Source: Thermomucor indicae-seudaticae (lineage: Eukaryota; Mucoromycota; Mucoromycetes; Mucorales; Lichtheimiaceae). Taken from it: 10,345 bases of DNA. The DNA is taken from contig JSYX01000899.1 of assembly GCA_000787465.1 (NCBI GenBank), positions 1-10,345 of the forward strand. Direction: 5' to 3'. Below, piece after piece: positions 7,619 through 10,345 of this stretch (position 1 is its first letter; every line of letters starts with the position of its first letter). Position numbers and translations under genes: made by a program. A model generated the notes under the pieces. The model was not told the DNA's origin. It saw only the letters and a program-made list of their open reading frames with translations, and ran no database searches.

Positions 7619-8110
7619 CGTAACAGGCAGAGAGAAAGAACAGGAAAAGGGAACAAGAAGGAAGAAAACCTGAACACCGCGTTTTTGAAGAAAAAATTTT
7701 TAACTTTGTGCAACAATTCGATACCCGGAAAATCATTGCAATCAAATCCCACTGAATGCTTCAGTAAACTTAACACAGCGCGCTATGCGGAAGCACATAT
7801 AGGGTACTCTCAAGCACGCCTCCGCAGGAACTGAAAATGAATTCCGTTTCGGTTAGGATCTGTGGTACAAAAAGTAAAAATAGCCTCAAAAGCTTTTCCT
7901 GAGGAGCCAAGGGCTTGAGGGCTGCCTGCTCAGCAAATTTCGGTGCAGCCTCCCCAAAGGGGAAAGCCAGATCAGAATGACGTTATGCTTCGCCTCGTCA
8001 AGAAGTACTTGGGTAAAAAAAACTTCCATGATAGACCATCAGCGTAATCCGCGCATACCGTATTTAGCTGCTCGTCCGTTATCGATTGTACGATTAAATG
8101 GGAAAATAAA

Positions 8111-8124
8111 ATATATATATATAA
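8111..8124 (+). promoter_or_regulatory. TATA box of the Myb/SANT-like gene
   Basis: ATATATATATATAA lies 82-95 bp upstream of the ATG at 8206, which fits a transcription start near 8140-8160 followed by a pyrimidine-rich leader. Confidence 0.6.
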
Positions 8125-8156
8125 GCCCTACAAAACGCAGTTCCTGATACTGTAAT

Positions 8157-8185
8157 ATCCTCTTATTCTGAATCCTCTTATCCTG
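8157..8185 (+). repeat. Short tandem repeat in the 5' leader
   Basis: ATCCTCTTATTCTG (8157-8170) is repeated one base later as ATCCTCTTATCCTG (8172-8185), 13 of 14 bases alike. It lies between the TATA box and the ATG, probably within the 5' UTR or at the transcription start. Confidence 0.6.
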
Positions 8186-8205
8186 CATTTTCTCGTGTAT
8201 TAAAC

Positions 8206-9492
8206 ATGTCTAACCGTAACACTCGCGAAATCGTCTTCCGGATCTACTCTGGCCCTGGTTCCGAGCAAGAACAGGAACAAGCTGCCAACGCACCAACAAC
8301 CGACCATCGCCAAGAGGCTTCTGAGCCGCAAACTGCACCTAATACGAACCAAGCAACGCGAAGTAAGTAATTGATCCTCTAATTACAATATGCCGTGATT
8401 ATTTATATCTTTCCGGATATAGGTCAACCTGCAGCCCAATCCAACCGCTGGTCGCCTAAGGAAACCCGTGCATTGGTTGCAGCCGTCAAAGCACGCTACC
8501 AGAACTTAGTGAATGCCCCGGACACCATTTCTCGTGGCCAAGTATGGGACCTCATAATCCAAGATTTCCGTGCGTCGGCTCCCGCCAGCCAGCGTCATCG
8601 ATCAAGAAATGCGATCCGAGACAAGTGGAACGCAGTTCTCAATGAGTACAAGGACCATGTCGACAAGCATGAGCGGGCAATCAGAAGAACCGGAGAAGCC
8701 CCTGTGGAGGGACCCACCTGGCAACTCTGGTACCTCATGGAGTCCTTTTTGGCTGACGACCCTGGCGTTCGCCCGGCTGTGACAATGGACACGTTCAATG
8801 GCGAGCGGCGTAGACGCGATGAGGAAACCGAAGCCGATAATGGCGAAGGTCCCTCAGCACGTCCTGCCCAAAGGCGACGCACGACAGCAACAGCGCGTAT
8901 GCGGGAAGTGCAAGGCCAAGCACAGCAAGAAACAGTGCAATTGTTTCGGCAAATGCTGGACGTGCAGTCCCAATTTGTCCGATCGCATGACGCGTATCTG
9001 CGACAGATGCAGGAAAAACATGCAGCACGGGAGGCTGAACGGCGGGAAGAACGTCAACGGCTGTTGGATCTTCTCGCCGTGTTTCTGCATGGACAAGCCG
9101 TGCAAGCTGGCCCCTCTGGTCTTGGTTTTGCTCCTGCTCCTGGGCCTGTCTTCCTTGCTCCTCGGCAGTTCGCTTCTCAGTCGTCTGGCTCCTTCGTTGA
9201 GCCTGAGCTTCCGGCAGGCCCATCCATGGTTCACTCTTCTGGCGATACCAACAATAGCTTCTCCACTTTGCCAGCTTCGTTTCCGGCTTTTGGTTCTCTT
9301 TCTGTTGGTCCCGGCTTCGCTCCCTCGTCTGCATTTGCTGGTCCTTCGTCGTCTGTTCTGGCCTCCCCGATTTCCACTTTTTTCGCTGCATCGCAGCAGG
9401 ACAATCCGGCCGCAATGATCCCTTCCTCATCTGCAGATCTACGGATCTCGTTTTTGTTGGATCATTATGGCACCGATGAGGAAAACGAGTAA
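8206..9492 (+). CDS. Myb/SANT-like (trihelix) DNA-binding protein, 408 aa
   Basis: Exon 1 (8206-8362) starts MSNRNTREIVFRIYSGPG. A 60-nt intron (8363-8422; donor GTAAGT, acceptor GATATAG) joins it in phase 1 to exon 2 (8423-9492), giving 408 residues. Residues about 60-130 form a Myb/SANT-like trihelix with spaced tryptophans (RWSPKETRALVAAVKARY, QVWDLIIQDF, RDKWNAVLNEY), followed by a conserved-looking WQLWYLMESFLADDPGV helix. Arg-rich patches (ERRRRD, QRRRTT; about 181-205) suggest nuclear import. Residues about 214-278 are a Gln/Glu/Arg-rich coiled coil (FRQMLDVQSQFVRSHDAYL), probably for dimerisation. The remainder is Gly/Pro/Ser/Phe low-complexity sequence with an acidic end (DHYGTDEENE). 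No breaks are seen. The role is likely sequence-specific DNA binding. Such proteins occur both as host regulators and as transposon accessory factors (as in PIF/Harbinger), so its role here is open. Confidence 0.85.
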
Positions 9493-9496
9493 TAAA
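9491..9496 (+). terminator. AATAAA polyadenylation signal overlapping the stop
   Basis: AATAAA overlaps the TAA stop (9490-9492) of the Myb/SANT-like gene and is followed by a short palindrome AAAAGCGCTTTT and T-rich sequence. This would give a very short 3' UTR if used; a more distal site is equally possible. Confidence 0.4.
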
Positions 9497-10213
9497 AGCG
9501 CTTTTTATTGAACCTTTTTTGACCTTTTTTGATATATTTTAGCGTAATTGCAGTTTGTCCAGCGAACTAGTTTATCAGTGTATTCATGCTACGAAGCAGC
9601 TTGCATCAGCGACGCGTATTGAAGAGCTGCAATCATGTCATGTAAAACAGAGTGCGTTAATTGTTCGGTACATTGCGACAAAATAATTGTATATGAAAGA
9701 GTGTCAGTTTTCAAGGATCCTATAGCTCTTTTCTTTTGGTCACACACTTATCGTCACTAACTGTATGGCCGGTATTTATTGTAAGAACAGCCACCATCGG
9801 ATGACAACATGTAACCGTAACTTACAAGCATAACATATTCTAAGAAGAACGGAACTCCTCACACTTCGCTCCCTAGTTGTGCTAAAGTGCGTTACCTTGC
9901 ACTGATGCAAGGACGTGTGCACTCTACTCAATTCGTCAGCTGTTCATGTCCATTAAGCTTAGAGTAGAGTCATTACAATATCACTGAGGTCATTGCATGA
10001 CGCATAATCACTAAGCATGAACATCTTTCTAGTTATGTATCTAAGTACATATATTGTATTATTTATAACTAAAAACATCAAGATTTTACCATAACAAGAA
10101 GGATTTATATATCTACATGTTTATTCTAAAAGTTATCCATATTATAAGTATAAATGGTTCATGGCTGCGTGTCTTCTGCTTCTAACTTCCCAGAGCGCGT
10201 CCCGGGGACGGTC
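9493..10213. other. AT-rich non-coding interval
   Basis: No gene supported on either strand. Small inverted repeats are present: CCTTGCA/TGCAAGG (9895-9901 with 9906-9912, 4-nt loop) and ACTCTACTC/GAGTAGAGT (9921-9929 with 9962-9970). These sizes are within chance expectation for an AT-rich spacer, although their closeness is mildly notable. Confidence 0.5.
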
Positions 10214-10345
10214 TCATTTGGCTCTTCCTTCGGCGACGTCGTCTCTTGGGCGAGGGCGTAGCTCTACCGTTGCTTCGGCCATTTCAGTCTCGACAAACTC
10301 CTGATGGTCTTGCAGGCGTTGTTCATTGGAGGACGAACGGATGTA
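10214..10345 (-). CDS. Possible 3' exon of a minus-strand gene, partial
   Basis: Base composition changes sharply here, from AT-rich to GC-rich. A minus-strand frame is open from the window edge to a TGA at 10214-10216 and encodes a charged Glu/Arg-rich stretch (NEQRLQDHQEFVETEMAEA). A second frame over part of the same bases (ETTSPKEEPNETVPGTRSGK), ending at a later stop near 10172, is also plausible if an intron acceptor near 10255 is used. No family can be recognised from about 43 codons; the exon and its frame are tentative. Confidence 0.3.
   Translation of the reverse strand, partial: YIRSSSNEQRLQDHQEFVETEMAEATVELRPRPRDDVAEGRAK

Larger units (their letters stand above)
7619..8205. promoter_or_regulatory. 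Divergent intergenic promoter region
   Basis: A 587-bp gap lies between the starts of the coiled-coil gene (minus) and the Myb/SANT gene (plus). The minus-side leader is strongly pyrimidine-rich on its coding strand just before the ATG (7619-7665). The middle contains a short palindromic patch (CCTCAAAAGCTTTTCCTGAGG, about 7884-7904). No open frame of interest was found. Shared regulation of the two genes is plausible from the layout but not shown. Confidence 0.5.

Noticed and set aside
8795..9430. Long frames in other phases on both strands over the Myb/SANT gene
   Set aside because: They overlap the coherent two-exon protein and consist of mirrored low-complexity sequence with no motifs or promoter.
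9895..9970. Inverted repeats as a possible small transposon or terminator
   Set aside because: Stems of 7-9 bp in AT-rich spacer with no termini, target duplication or repeat family; compatible with chance.

Overview
The window looks like a transposon-rich stretch of a fungal nuclear genome. The evidence is short GT-AG introns of about 53-66 nt with good splice signals, eukaryotic polyadenylation signals, fungal Tc1/mariner elements, and a large Plavaka-like (CACTA/EnSpm group) transposase. From remembered resemblance of the transposase C-terminal region, an early-diverging fungus (Mucoromycota-like) is my best guess, but no database was consulted. No rRNA, tRNA or CRISPR array was seen.

Layout. 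Positions 1-582 hold the 5' part of a Tc1-like element on the minus strand that runs off the left edge. It sits at a TA and appears to cut an unrecognised minus-strand gene remnant (585-1009). That remnant is bounded on its other side by a 466-bp non-autonomous element with hAT-style TAGAGGTG ends (1010-1475). A non-coding stretch with an inverted TCTGATCAGA cluster follows (1476-1832). Positions 1833-6128 are a single minus-strand Plavaka-like transposase gene with three small 5' introns. It is broken by two in-frame TAA codons and by a complete 1,352-bp Tc1-like element (3897-5248). Removing that element together with one TA restores the host reading frame exactly. The Tc1 transposase is itself dead (one frameshift and two stops), yet its 28-bp terminal inverted repeats are perfect.

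The right half holds a head-to-head gene pair. On the minus strand (7618-6538) is a multi-exon gene with a leucine-rich coiled-coil N-terminus, a basic tryptophan-containing central exon and a Ser/Ala-rich tail. A cluster of GTCTCAATACTG-type inverted motifs (7109-7385) interrupts or overlaps it. On the plus strand (8206-9492) is an intact two-exon gene for a 408-residue Myb/SANT-like (trihelix) DNA-binding protein with a coiled coil and a low-complexity tail. The two genes share a 587-bp intergenic region with a clear TATA box on the plus side. AT-rich non-coding DNA follows, and a possible 3' exon of another minus-strand gene touches the right edge.

How the parts relate. The left 6 kb is a nest of decayed transposons: Tc1 inside Plavaka-like, and Tc1 plus hAT-like around a gene remnant. 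The Myb/SANT and coiled-coil pair next to a CACTA-type transposase could be its DNA-binding accessory genes or an independent pair. I could not find matching outer termini that would tie them together, so this link is a hypothesis.
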